A DNA stretch of 64,000 nucleotides from Antitrichia curtipendula. Lineage: Eukaryota; Streptophyta; Bryopsida; Hypnales; Leucodontaceae. Positions 13,086-24,746 of the stretch are shown piece after piece. Each line of letters begins with the position of its first letter. Positions within the stretch are counted from its first letter, which is position 1. The stretch lies in assembly GCA_951230915.1 (NCBI GenBank), contig OX579637.1, forward strand, positions 2,418,001 through 2,482,000. The letters are read 5' to 3'. The notes under the pieces were generated by a model. The model had not been told where the DNA came from. It made no database searches and saw only the letters and a list, made by a program, of their open reading frames with translations. The position numbers and the translations under genes are program-made.

Positions 13086-14024
13086 AAAATATTTCCAACT
13101 TGCATATTATTTTTAATTTGTATCGTGCACTTATTTAGTGACTCATGCATTTGTCATTCTCTGAGATACATGGCTGGACCATTCGTTTGCGGGTCCAATA
13201 CAAATTAAAGAAAGTGGGTGGTGATTTGCATGGGGCCATGGATTTGATAGTAATAAAAAGAATATTTTCAACTTGTACATTTTTTTTAATTTGTATCGTG
13301 CACTTATTTAGTGACTCATGCATTTGTTATTCTCTGAGATACACGGCTGGACCATTCTTTTGCGGTTCCAATACAAATTAAAGAAAATGGGTGGTGATTT
13401 GCATAAGGCCATGGATTTGATAGTAATGGAATGAATATTTCCAACTTGTATATTATTTTTAATTTGTATCCTGCACTTATTTAGTGACTCATGCATTTGT
13501 CATTCTCTGAGATACACGGCTGGACCATTCTATTGCGGGTCCAATACAAATTAAAGAAAATGGGTGGTGATTTGCATAAGGCCATGGATTTGATAGTAAT
13601 GGAATGAATATTTCCAACTTGCATATTATTTTTAATTTGTATCGTGCACCTATTTAGTGACTCATGCATTTGTCATTCTCTGAGATACACGGCTGGACCA
13701 TTCTTTTGCGGTTCCAATACAAATTAAAGAAAATGGGTGGTGATTTGCATGGGGCCATGGATTTGATAGTAATTAAAAAAATATTTCCAACTTGCAGATT
13801 ATTTTTAATTTGTATCGTGCACTTATTTAGTGACTCATGCATTTGTCATTCTCTAAAATACAGGGCTGGACCATTCTTTTGCGGGTCCAATACAAATTAA
13901 AGAAAATGGGTGGTGATTTGCATGGGGCCATGGATTTGATAGTAATGGAAAGAATATTTTCAACTTGCATATTATTTTTAATTTGTATCGTGCACTTATT
14001 TAGTGACTCATGCATTTGTCATTC
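12990..14024. repeat. Island of right-hand (GGACC/GCGG) monomers inside the mosaic
   Basis: About six monomers carry CTGAGATACACGGCTGGACC, GATTTGCATAAGGCC, GGAATGAATATTTCC and AGTAATTAAAAAAATATT, all features of the family that dominates from 18.6 kb. The succession of private variants (AATAAAAAGAATATTTTC, then two CATAAGG monomers, then AATTAAAAAAATA) matches 20,206 to about 21,060 at an offset of 7,071 bp, with related copies at about 18,820-19,530 and 21,600-22,460. The island is therefore a cassette shared with the left edge of the right-hand domain. Confidence 0.82.
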
Positions 14025-15500
14025 TCTAAACTACAGGGCCGGGCCATTCTTTTGGGCTTCCAATCCAAAAAACAGAAATGGGTGGTGATTTGCATGGGGC
14101 CATGGATTTGATAGTAATGGAAAGAATATTTTCAAGTTGTACATTCTTCTTAATTGGTATGGTGCACTTATTTAGTGACTCATGCATTTGTCATTCTCTA
14201 AAATACAGGGCTGGGCCATTCTTTTGCGCTTCCAATACAAATTAAAGAAATGGGTGGTGATTTGCATGGGGCCATGGATTTGATAGTAATGGAAAGAATA
14301 TTTCCAACTTCTAGATTTTTTTTAATTTGAATCGTGCACTTATTTAGTGACTCATGTATTTGTCATTCTCTAAAATACAGGGCTGGGCCATTCTTTTGGG
14401 CTTCCAATACAAATTAAAGAAATGGGTGGTGATTTGCATGGGGCCATGGATTTGATAGTAATGGAAAGAATATTTTCAAGTTGTACATTCTTCTTAATTG
14501 GTATGGTGCACTTATTTAGTGACTCATGCATTTGTCATTCTCTAAAATACAGGGCTGGGCCATTCTTTTGCGCCTCCAATGCAGATTAAAGAAATGGGTG
14601 GTGGTTTGCATGGGGCCATGGATTTGATAGTAATGGAAAGAATATTTCCAACTTCTAGATTTTTTTTAATTTGAATCGTGCACTTATTTAGTGACTCATG
14701 TATTTGTCATTCTCTAAAATACAGGGCTGGGCCATTCTTTTGCGCTTCCAATACAAATTAAAGAAATGGGTGGTGATTTGCATGGGGCCATGGATTTGAT
14801 AGTAATGGAAAGAATATTTCCAACTTCTAGATTTTTTTTAATTTGAATCGTGCACTTATTTAGTGACTCATGTATTTGTCATTCTCTAAACTACAGGGCC
14901 GGGCCATTCTTTTGGGCTTCCAATCCAAAAAACAGAAATGGGTGGTGATTTGCATGGGGCCATGGATTTGATAGTAATGGAAAGAATATTTTCAAGTTGT
15001 ACATTCGTCTTAATTTGTATCGTGCACTTATTTAGTGATTCATGCATTTGTCATTCTCTTAAATACAGGGCTGGGCCATTCTTTTGCGCTTCCAATGCAG
15101 ATTAAAGAAATGGGTGGTGGTTTGCATGGGGCCATGGATTTGATAGTAATGGAAAGAATATTTCCAACTTCTACATTTTTTTTAATTTCAATCGTGCACT
15201 TATTTAGTGACTCATGTATTTGTCATTCTCTAAACTACAGGGCTGGGCCATTCTTTTGGGCCTCCAATACAAATTAAAGAAATGGGTGGTGATTTGCATG
15301 GGGCCATGGATTTGATAGTAATGGAAAGAATATTTTCAAGTTGTACATTCTTCTTAATTGGTATGGTGCACTTATTTAGTGACTCATGCATTTGTCATTC
15401 TCTAAAATACAGGGCTGGGCCATTCTTTTGCGCTTCCAATACAAATTAAAGAAATGGGTGGTGATTTGCATGGGGCCATGGATTTGATAGTAATGGAAAG
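13948..15500. repeat. Dimeric block, copy 1 of a 2,756-bp-offset duplication
   Basis: Matches 16,704 to about 18,250 at a constant 2,756-bp offset (sixteen monomers). Two CCAAAAAACAG joints (14,065/16,821 and 14,925/17,681) and the rare GTTGTACATTCGTC plus GTGATTCATGC variants fall in step. Only a handful of single-base differences were seen, for example near 15,244 (T against C at 18,000) and GCCATGGATT against GCCAAGGATT near 17,888. The same monomer order appears a third time at about 9,580-10,960, with one additional monomer there. Confidence 0.85.
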
Positions 15501-15520
15501 AATATTTCCAACTTCTAGAT

Positions 15521-16706
15521 TTTTTTTAATTTGAATCGTGCACTTATTTAGTGACTCATGTATTTGTCATTCTCTAAAATACTGGGCTGGGCCATTCTTT
15601 TGCGCTTCCAATACAAATTAAAGAAATGGGTGGTGATTTGCATGGGGCCATGGATTTGATAGTAATGGAAAGAATATTTTCAAGTTGTACATTCTTCTTA
15701 ATTGGTATGGTGCACTTATTTAGTGACTCATGCATTTGTCATTCTCTAAAATACAGGGCTGGGCCATTCTTTTGCGCCTCCAATGCAGATTAAAGAAATG
15801 GGTGGTGGTTTGCATGGGGCCATGGATTTGATAGTAATGGAAAGAATATTTCCAACTTCTAGATTTTTTTTAATTTGAATCGTGCACTTATTTAGTGACT
15901 CTAGTATTTGTCATTCTCTAAAATACAGGGCTGGGCCATTCTTTTGCGCTTCCAATACAAATTAAAGAAATGGGTGGTGATTTGCATGGGGCCATGGATT
16001 TGATAGTAATGGAAAGAATATTTCCAACTTCTACATTTTTTTAAATTTGAATCATGCACTTATTTAGTGACTCATGTATTTGTCATTCTCTAAACTACAG
16101 GGCCGGGCCATTCTTTTGGGCTTCCAATACAAATTAAAGAAAATGGGTGGTGATTTACATAGGGCCATGGATTTGATAGTAATGGAAAGAATATTTCCAA
16201 CTTCTAGATTTTTTTTAATTTGAATCGTGCACTTATTTAGTGACTCATGTATTTGTCATTCTCTAAAATACAGGGCTGGGCCATTCTTTTGGGCTTCCAA
16301 TACAAATTAAAAGAAATGGGTGGTGATTTGCATGGGGCCATGGATTTGATAGTAATGGAAAAAATATTTCCAACTTCTACATTTTTTTTAATTTGAATCG
16401 TGCTTTTATTTAGTGACTCATGCATTTGTGATTCCCTAAAATACAGGACTATACCATTCTTTTGCGGGTCCAATACAAATTAAAGAAAGTGGGTGGTGAT
16501 GTGAATGCGGTCTTGGATTTGAAAGTAATAGAAAGAATATTTCCAACTTGCACATTCTTTTTAATTTGTATCGTGCACTTATTTAGTGACTCATGCATTT
16601 GTCATTCTCTGAGATACACGGCTGGACCATTCTTTTGCGGGTCTAATACAATTTAAAGAAAATGGGTGGTGATTTGCATAAGGCCATGGATTTGATAGTA
16701 ATAGAA
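15521..16706. repeat. Right copy of 21-monomer duplication (offset 3,621 bp)
   Basis: Counterpart of 11,900-13,085. It ends inside a monomer: up to about 16,703 it follows the 13,08x sequence (AGTAATAGAAA), and beyond that it follows 13,948 onward (GAATATTTTCAACTTGCAT). The two offsets differ by 865 bp, five monomers, so this copy has lost the equivalent of 13,083-13,947. Confidence 0.83.
16491..16663 (+). repeat. Diverged GATGTG-type monomer, copy 7 (last)
   Basis: Duplicate of copy 6 at +3,621 bp, with AAGTAATAGAAAG in place of AAGTAATGGAAAG. No GATGTG-type monomer occurs to the right of this one, over the remaining 47 kb. Confidence 0.88.
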
Positions 16707-18250
16707 AGAATATTTTCAACTTGCATATTATTTTTAATTTGTATCGTGCACTTATTTAGTGACTCATGCATTTGTCATTCTCTAAACTACAGGGCCGGGC
16801 CATTCTTTTGGGCTTCCAATCCAAAAAACAGAAATGGGTGGTGATTTGCATGGGGCCATGGATTTGATAGTAATGGAAAGAATATTTTCAAGTTGTACAT
16901 TCTTCTTAATTGGTATGGTGCACTTATTTAGTGACTCATGCATTTGTCATTCTCTAAAATACAGGGCTGGGCCATTCTTTTGCGCTTCCAATACAAATTA
17001 AAGAAATGGGTGGTGATTTGCATGGGGCCATGGATTTGATAGTAATGGAAAGAATATTTTCAACTTCTAGATTTTTTTTAATTTGAATCGTGCACTTATT
17101 TAGTGACTCATGTATTTGTCATTCTCTAAAATACAGGGCTGGGCCATTCTTTTGGGCTTCCAATACAAATTAAAGAAATGGGTGGTGATTTGCATGGGGC
17201 CATGGATTTGATAGTAATGGAAAGAATATTTTCAAGTTGTACATTCTTCTTAATTGGTATGGTGCACTTATTTAGTGACTCATGCATTTGTCATTCTCTA
17301 AAATACAGGGCTGGGCCATTCTTTTGCGCCTCCAATGCAGATTAAAGAAATGGGTGGTGGTTTGCATGGGGCCATGGATTTGATAGTAATGGAAAGAATA
17401 TTTCCAACTTCTAGATTTTTTTTAATTTGAATCGTGCACTTATTTAGTGACTCATGTATTTGTCATTCTCTAAAATACAGGGCTGGGCCATTCTTTTGCG
17501 CTTCCAATACAAATTAAAGAAATGGGTGGTGATTTGCATGGGGCCATGGATTTGATAGTAATGGAAAGAATATTTCCAACTTCTAGATTTTTTTTAATTT
17601 GAATCGTGCACTTATTTAGTGACTCATGTATTTGTCATTCTCTAAACTACAGGGCCGGGCCATTCTTTTGGGCTTCCAATCCAAAAAACAGAAATGGGTG
17701 GTGATTTGCATGGGGCCATGGATTTGATAGTAATGGAAAGAATATTTTCAAGTTGTACATTCGTCTTAATTTGTATCGTGCACTTATTTAGTGATTCATG
17801 CATTTGTCATTCTCTTAAATACAGGGCTGGGCCATTCTTTTGCGCTTCCAATGCAGATTAAAGAAATGGGTGGTGGTTTGCATGGGGCCAAGGATTTGAT
17901 AGTAATGGAAAGAATATTTCCAACTTCTACATTTTTTTTAATTTCAATCGTGCACTTATTTAGTGACTCATGTATTTGTCATTCTCTAAACTACAGGGCC
18001 GGGCCATTCTTTTGGGCCTCCAATACAAATTAAAGAAATGGGTGGTGATTTGCATGGGGCCATGGATTTGATAGTAATGGAAAGAATATTTTCAAGTTGT
18101 ACATTCTTCTTAATTGGTATGGTGCACTTATTTAGTGACTCATGCATTTGTCATTCTCTAAAATACAGGGCTGGGCCATTCTTTTGCGCTTCCAATACAA
18201 ATTAAAGAAATGGGTGGTGATTTGCATGGGGCCATGGATTTGATATTAAT
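16704..18250. repeat. Dimeric block, copy 2 of a 2,756-bp-offset duplication
   Basis: Counterpart of 13,948-15,500. The last part, after about 18,240 (GATATTAATGG, CTACATTTT), no longer tracks the first copy, and within about 300 bp the sequence changes over to the right-hand family. Confidence 0.83.
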
Positions 18251-18902
18251 GGAAAGAATATTTCCAACTTCTACATTTTTTTTAATTTCAATCGTGCACT
18301 TATTTAGTGACTCATGTATTTGTCATTCTCTAAACTACAGGGCCGGGCCATTCTTTTGGGCTTCCAATACAAATTAAAGAAATGGGTGGTGATTTGCATG
18401 GGGCCATGGATTTGATAGTAATGGAAAGAATATTTTCAAGTTGTACATTCTTCTTAATTGGTGTGGTGCACTTATTTAGTGACTCATGCATTTGTCATTC
18501 TCTAAAATACAGGGCTGGGCCATTCTTTTGCGCTTCCAATACAAATTAAAGAAAATGGGTGGTGATTTGCATGGGGCCATGGATTTGATAGTAATGGAAA
18601 GAATATTTCAAACTTGCACATTCTTTTTAATTTGTATCATGCACTTATTCAGTGACTCATGCATTTGTCATTCTCTGAGATACATGGCTGGACCATTCTT
18701 CTGCGGGTCCAATACAAATTAAAGAAAATGGGTGGTGATTTGCATAAGGCCATGGATTTGATAGTAATAGAAAAAATATTTTCAACTTGCAGATTCTTTT
18801 TAATTTGTATCGTGCACTTATTTAGTGACTCATGCATTTGTCATTCTCTGAGATACACGGCTGGACCATTCTTTTGCGGTTCCAATACAAATTAAAGAAA
18901 AT

Positions 18903-21900
18903 GGGTGGTGATTTGCATAAGGCCATGGATTTGATAGTAATGGAATGAATATTTCCAACTTGTATATTATTTTTAATTTGTATCGTGCACTTATTTAGTG
19001 ACTCATGCATTTGTCATTCTCTGAGATACACTGCTGGACCATTCTATTGCGGGTCCAATACAAATTAAAGAAAATGGGTGGTGATTTGCATAAGGCCATG
19101 GATTTGATAGTAATGGAATGAATATTTCCAACTTGCATATTATTCTTAATTTGTATCGTGCACCTATTTAGTGACTCATGCATTTGTCATTCTCTGAGAT
19201 ACACGGCTGGACCATTCTTTTGCGGGTCCAATACAAATTAAAGAAAATGGGTGGTGATTTGCATGGGGCCATGGATTTGATAGTAATTAAAAAAATATTT
19301 CCAACTTGCAGATTATTTTTAATTTGTATCGTGCACTTATTTAGTGACTCATGCATTTGTCATTCTCTAAAATACAGGGCTGGACCATTCTTTTGCGGGT
19401 CCAATACAAATTAAAGAAAATGGGTGGTGATTTGCATGGGGCCATGGATTTGATAGTAATGGAAAGAATATTTTCAACTTGCATATTATTTTTAATTTGT
19501 ATCGTGCACCTATTTAGTGACTCATGCATTTGTCATTCTCTAAAATACAGGGCTGGACCATTCTTTTGCGGGTCCAATACAAATTAAAGAAAATGGGTGG
19601 GGATTTGCATGGGGCCATGGATTTGATAGTAATGGAAAAAATATTTCCAACTTTCATATTATTTTCAATTTGTATCGTGCACTTATTTAGTGACTCATGC
19701 ATTTGTCATTCTCTGAGATACATGGCTGGACCATTCTTTTGCGGGTCCAATACAAATTAAAGAAAATGGGTGGGGATTTGCATGGGGCCATGGATTTGAT
19801 AGTAATGGAAAAAATATTTCCAACTTTCATATTATTTTCAATTTATATCGTGCACTTATTTAGTGACTCATGCATTTGTCATTCTCTGAGATACATGGCT
19901 GGACCATTCTTTTGCGGGTCCAATATAAATTAAAGAAAATGGGTGGTGATTTGCTTGGGGCCATGGACTTGATAGTAATGGAAAAAATATTTCCAACTTG
20001 CATATTATTTTCAATTTGTATCGTGCACTTATTTAGTGACTCATGCATTTGTCATTCTCTGAGATACACGGCTGGACCATTCTTTTGCGGTTCCAATACA
20101 AATTAATGAAAATGGGTGGTGATTTGCATAAGGCCATGGATTTGATAGTAATGGAATGAATATTTCCAACTTGTATATTATTTTTAATTTGTATCGTGCA
20201 CTTATTTAGTGACTCATGCATTTGTCATTCTCTGAGATACACGGCTGGACCATTCTATTGCGTTTCCAATACAAATTAAAGAAAGTGGGTGGTGATTTGC
20301 ATGGGGCCATGGATTTGATAGTAATAAAAAGAATATTTTCAACTTGTACATTTTTTTTAATTTGTATCGTGCACTTATTTAGTGACTCATGCATTTGTCA
20401 TTCTCTGAGATACACGGCTGGACCATTCTTTTGCGGTTCCAATACAAATTAAAGAAAATGGGTGGTGATTTGCATAAGGCCATGGATTTGATAGTAATGG
20501 AATGAATATTTCCAACTTGTATATTATTTTTAATTTGTATCGTGCAGTTATTTAGTGACTCATGCATTTGTCATTCTCTGAGATACACGGCTGGACCATT
20601 CTATTGCGGGTCCAGCACAAATTAAAGAAAATGGGTGGTGATTTGCATAAGGCCATGGATTTGATAGTAATGGAATGAGTATTTCCAACTTGCATATTAT
20701 TCTTAATTTGTATCGTGCACCTATTTAGTGACTCATGCATTTGTCATTCTCTGAGATACACGGCTGGACCATTCTTTTGCGGGTCCAATACAAATTAAAG
20801 AAAATGGGTGGTGATTTGCATGGGGCCATGGATTTGATAGTAATTAAAAAAATATTTCCAACTTGCAGATTATTTTTAATTTGTATCGTGCACTTATTTA
20901 GTGACTCATGCATTTGTCATTCTCTAAAATACAGGGCTGGACCATTCTTTTGCGGGTCCAATAGAAATTAAAGAAAATGGGTGGTGATTTGCATAAGGCC
21001 ATGGATTTGATAGTAATGGAAAGAATATTTTCAACTTGCATATTATTTTTAATTTGTATCGTGCACCTATTTAGTGACTCATGCATTTGTCATTCTCTAA
21101 AATACAGGGCTGGACCATTCTTTTGCGGGTCCAATACAAATTAAAGAAAATGGGTGGGGATTTGCATGGGGCCATGGATTTGATAGTAATGGAAAAAATA
21201 TTTCCAACTTTCATATTATTTTCAATTTGTATCGTGCACTTATTTAGTGACTCATGCATTTGTCATTCTCTGAGATACATGGCTGGACCATTCTTTTGCG
21301 GGTCCAATATAAATTAAAGAAAATGGGTGGTGATTTGCTTGGGGCCATGGACTTGATAGTAATGGAAAAAATATTTCCAACTTGCATATTATTTTCAATT
21401 TGTATCGTGCACTTATTTAGTGACTCATGCATTTGTCATTCTCTGAGATACACGGCTGGACCATTCTTTTGCGGTTCCAATACAAATTAATGAAAATGGG
21501 TGGTGATTTGCATAAGGCCATGGATTTGATAGTAATGGAATGAATATTTCCAACTTGTATATTATTTTTAATTTGTATCGTGCACTTATTTAGTGACTCA
21601 TGCATTTGTCATTCTCTGAGATACACGGCTGGACCATTCTATTGCGTTTCCAATACAAATTAAAGAAAGTGGGTGGTGATTTGCATGGGGCCATGGATTT
21701 GATAATAATAAAAACAATATTTTCAACTTGTACATTTTTTTTAATTTGTATCGTGCACTTATTTAGTGACTCATGCATTTGTCATTCTCTGAGATACACG
21801 GCTGGACCATTCTTTTGCGGTTCCAATACAAATTAAAGAAAATGGGTGGTGATTTGCATAAGGCCATGGATTTGATAGTAATGGAATGAATATTTCCAAC

Positions 21901-22770
21901 TTGTATATTATTTTTAATTTGTATCGTGCACTTATTTAGTGACTCATGCATTTGTCATTCTCTGAGATACACGGCTGGACCATTCTATAGCGGGTCCAAT
22001 ACAAATTAAAGAAAATGGGTGGTGATTTGCATAAGGCCATGGATTTGATAGTAATGGAATGAATATTTCCAACTTGCATATTATTTTTAATTTGTATCGT
22101 GCACCTATTTAGTGACTCATGCATTTGTCATTCTCTGAGATACACGGCTGGACCATTCTTTTGCGGGTCCAATACAAATTAAAGAAAATGGGTGGTGATT
22201 TGCATGGGGCCATGGACTTGATAGTAATTAAAAAAATATTTCCAACTTGCAGATTATTTTTAATTTGTATCGTGCACTTATTTAGTGACTCATGCATTTG
22301 TCATTCTCTAAAATACAGGGCTGGACCATTCTTTTGCGGGTCCAATACAAATTAAAGAAAATGGGTGGTGATTTGCATGGGGCCATGGATTTGATAGTAA
22401 TGGAAAGAATATTTTCAACTTGCATATTATTTTTAATTTGTATCGTGCACCTATTTAGTGACTCATGCATTTGTCATTCTCTAAAATACAGGGCTGGACC
22501 ATTCTTTTGCGGGTCCAATACAAATTAAAGAAAATGGGTGGGGATTTGCATGGGGCCATGGATTTGATAGTAATGGAAAAAATATATCCAACTTGCATAT
22601 TATTTTCAATTTGTATCGTGCACTTATTTAGTGACTCATGCATTTGTCATTCTCTGAGATACATGGCTGGACCATTCTTTTGCGGGTCCAATATAAATTA
22701 AAGAAAATGGGTGGTGATTTGCTTGGGGCCATGGACTTGATAGTAATGGAAAAAATACTTCCAACTTGCA
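18903..22770. repeat. Three successive copies of an 8/9-monomer higher-order repeat
   Basis: Monomers reading CATAAGGCC with GGAATGAATATTTCCAAC begin equivalent blocks at 18,903, 20,460 and 21,844, spaced 1,557 bp (nine monomers) and 1,384 bp (eight monomers). The variant order is otherwise the same: two CATAAGG monomers, AATTAAAAAAATATT, ordinary, GGGTGGGGATTTGC, GCTTGGGGCCATGGACTTG, then AATAAAAAG. The first copy is longer because the GGGTGGGG monomer with CAACTTTCATATT occurs twice in a row (19,593 and 19,766). The third copy drifts from the pattern by about 22,770. Confidence 0.85.
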
Positions 22771-23612
22771 TATTATTTTTAATTTGTATCGTGCACTTAT
22801 TTAGTGACTCATGCATTTGTCATTCTCTAAAATACAGGGCTGGACCATTTTTTTGCGGGTCCAATACAAATTAAAGAAAACGGGTGGTGATTTGCATGGG
22901 GCCATGGATTTGATAGTAATGGAAAAAATATTTCCAACTTGCATATTATTTTCGATTTGTATCGTGCACTTATTTAGTGACTCATGCATTTGTCATTCTC
23001 TGAGATACATGGCTGGACCATTCTTTTGCGGGTCCAATACAAATTAAAGAAAATGGGTGGTGATTTGCATGGGGCCATGGATTTGATAGAAATAGATAAA
23101 ATATTTCCAACTTGCAGATTATTTTCAATTTGTATCGTGCACTTATTTAGTGACTCATGCATTTGTCATTCTCTAAAATACAGGGCTGGACCATTCTTTT
23201 GCGGGTCCAATACAAATTAAAGAAAATAGGTGGTGATTTGCATGGGGCCATGGATTTGATAGTAATGGAAAGAATATTTTCAACTTGTACATTTTTTTTA
23301 ATTTGTATCGTGCACTTATTTAGTGACTCATGCATTTGTCATTCTCTAAAATACAGGGTTGGACCATTCTTTTGCGGGTCCAATACAAATTAAAGAAAAT
23401 GGGTGGTGATTTGCATGGGGCCATGGATTTGATAGAAATAGATAAAATATTTCCAACTTGCATATTATTTTAAATTTGTATCGTGCACTTATTTAATGAC
23501 TCATGCATTTGTCATTCTTTAAAATACAGGGCTGGACCATTCTTTTGCGGGTCCAGTACAAATTAAAGAAAATGGGTGGTGATTTGCATGGGGCCATGGA
23601 TTTGATAGTAAT

Positions 23613-23621
23613 AAAAAAAAA
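23613..23621 (+). repeat. Single-base insertion in an A-run, the only register shift in domain 4
   Basis: The run after AGTAAT has nine A here, where the related monomer at 20,331 has AAAAAGAA (eight bases). Landmarks at 23,147 and 23,667 are 520 bp apart, three monomers plus one base, confirming the extra base. It could be a real slippage event or a sequencing error in a homopolymer. Confidence 0.8.
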
Positions 23622-24746
23622 TATTTTCAACTTGTACATTTTTTTTAGTTTGTATCGTGCACTTATTTAGTGACTCATGCATTTGTCATTCTCTGAGATA
23701 CACGGCTGGACCATTCTTTTGCGGGTCCAATACAATTTAAAGAAAATGGGTGGTGATTTGTATAAGGCCATGGATTTGATAGTAATAGAAAAAATATTTC
23801 CAACTTGCATATTATTTTTATTTTGTATCGTGCACTTATTTAGTGACTCATGCATTTGTCATTCTCTGAGATACAGGGCTGGACCATTCTTTTGCGGGTC
23901 CAATACAAATTAAAGAAAATGGGTGGTGATTTGCATGGGGCCATGGATTTGATAGTAATGGAAAGAATATTTCCAACTTGCATATTATTTTTAATTTGTA
24001 TCGTGCACTTATTTAGTGACTCATGCATTTGTCATTCTTTGAGATACACGGCTGGACCATTCTTTTGCGGGTCCAATACAAATTAAAGAAAATGGGTGGT
24101 GATTTGCATGGGGCCATGGATTTGATAGAAATAGATAAAATATTTCCAACTTGCATATTAGTTTCAATTTGTATCGTGCACTTATTTAGTGACTCATGCA
24201 TTTGTCATTCTTTGAGATACACGGCTGGACCATTCTTTTGCGGGTCCAATACAAATTAAAGAAAATGGGTGGTGATTTGCATGGGGCCATGGATTTGATA
24301 GTAATGGAAAGAATATTTCCAACTTGCATATTATTTTTAATTTGTATCGTGCACTTATTTAGTGACTCATGCATTTGTCATTCTTTGAGATACACGGCTG
24401 GACCATTCTTTTGCGGGTCCAATACAAATTAAAGAAAATGGGTGGTGATTTGCATGGGGCCATGGATTTGATAGTAATGGAAAGAATATTTCCAACTTGC
24501 ACATTCTTTTGAATTTGTATCGTGCACTTATTTAGTGACTCATGCATTTGTCATTCTCTAATATACAGGGCTGGACCATTCTTTTGCGGGTCCAATACAA
24601 ATTAAGGAAAATGGGTGGTGATTTGCATAAGGCCATGGATTTGATAGTAATGGAAAGAATATTTCCAACTTGCACGTTCTTTTTAATTTCTATCGTGCAC
24701 TTATTTAGTGACTCATGCATTTGTCATTCTCAAAGATACACGGCAA

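Larger units (their letters stand above)
7857..17691. repeat. Zone marked by eight CCAAAAAACAG variant joints
   Basis: At eight monomer joints the usual ACAAATTAAAG is replaced by CCAAAAAACAG, always after a joint of the form CTACAGGGCCGGGCCATTC. Starts are 7,857, 8,029, 9,583, 10,615, 14,065, 14,925, 16,821 and 17,681. I found the variant nowhere else in the window. The last four form two pairs separated by exactly 2,756 bp, which ties them to a block duplication. The variant removes the recurrent TAA, which is why open reading frames run slightly longer at some of these joints. It is a useful tag for a middle-age layer of the array. Confidence 0.8.
12350..18540. repeat. Satellite domain 3: mosaic of dimeric repeat and right-family islands
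   Basis: Beginning with a short run of CAACTTCTACATT monomers, this zone interleaves three kinds of sequence: GATGTG-type monomers (12,870 and 16,491), blocks of the GGACC/GGGTCC family (about 12,990-14,024 and about 16,610-16,780), and dimeric GGGCC-family repeat (about 14,050-15,900 and 16,800-18,480). Both 172- and 173-bp monomers occur. The mixture shows that the two families recombined before the right-hand family took over, rather than meeting at a single joint. Confidence 0.8.

Noticed and set aside
23613..23621. The single extra A as a biologically meaningful break
   Set aside because: One base in a nine-A run is most simply slippage or a homopolymer sequencing error. I list it only because it is the sole register shift in the core.
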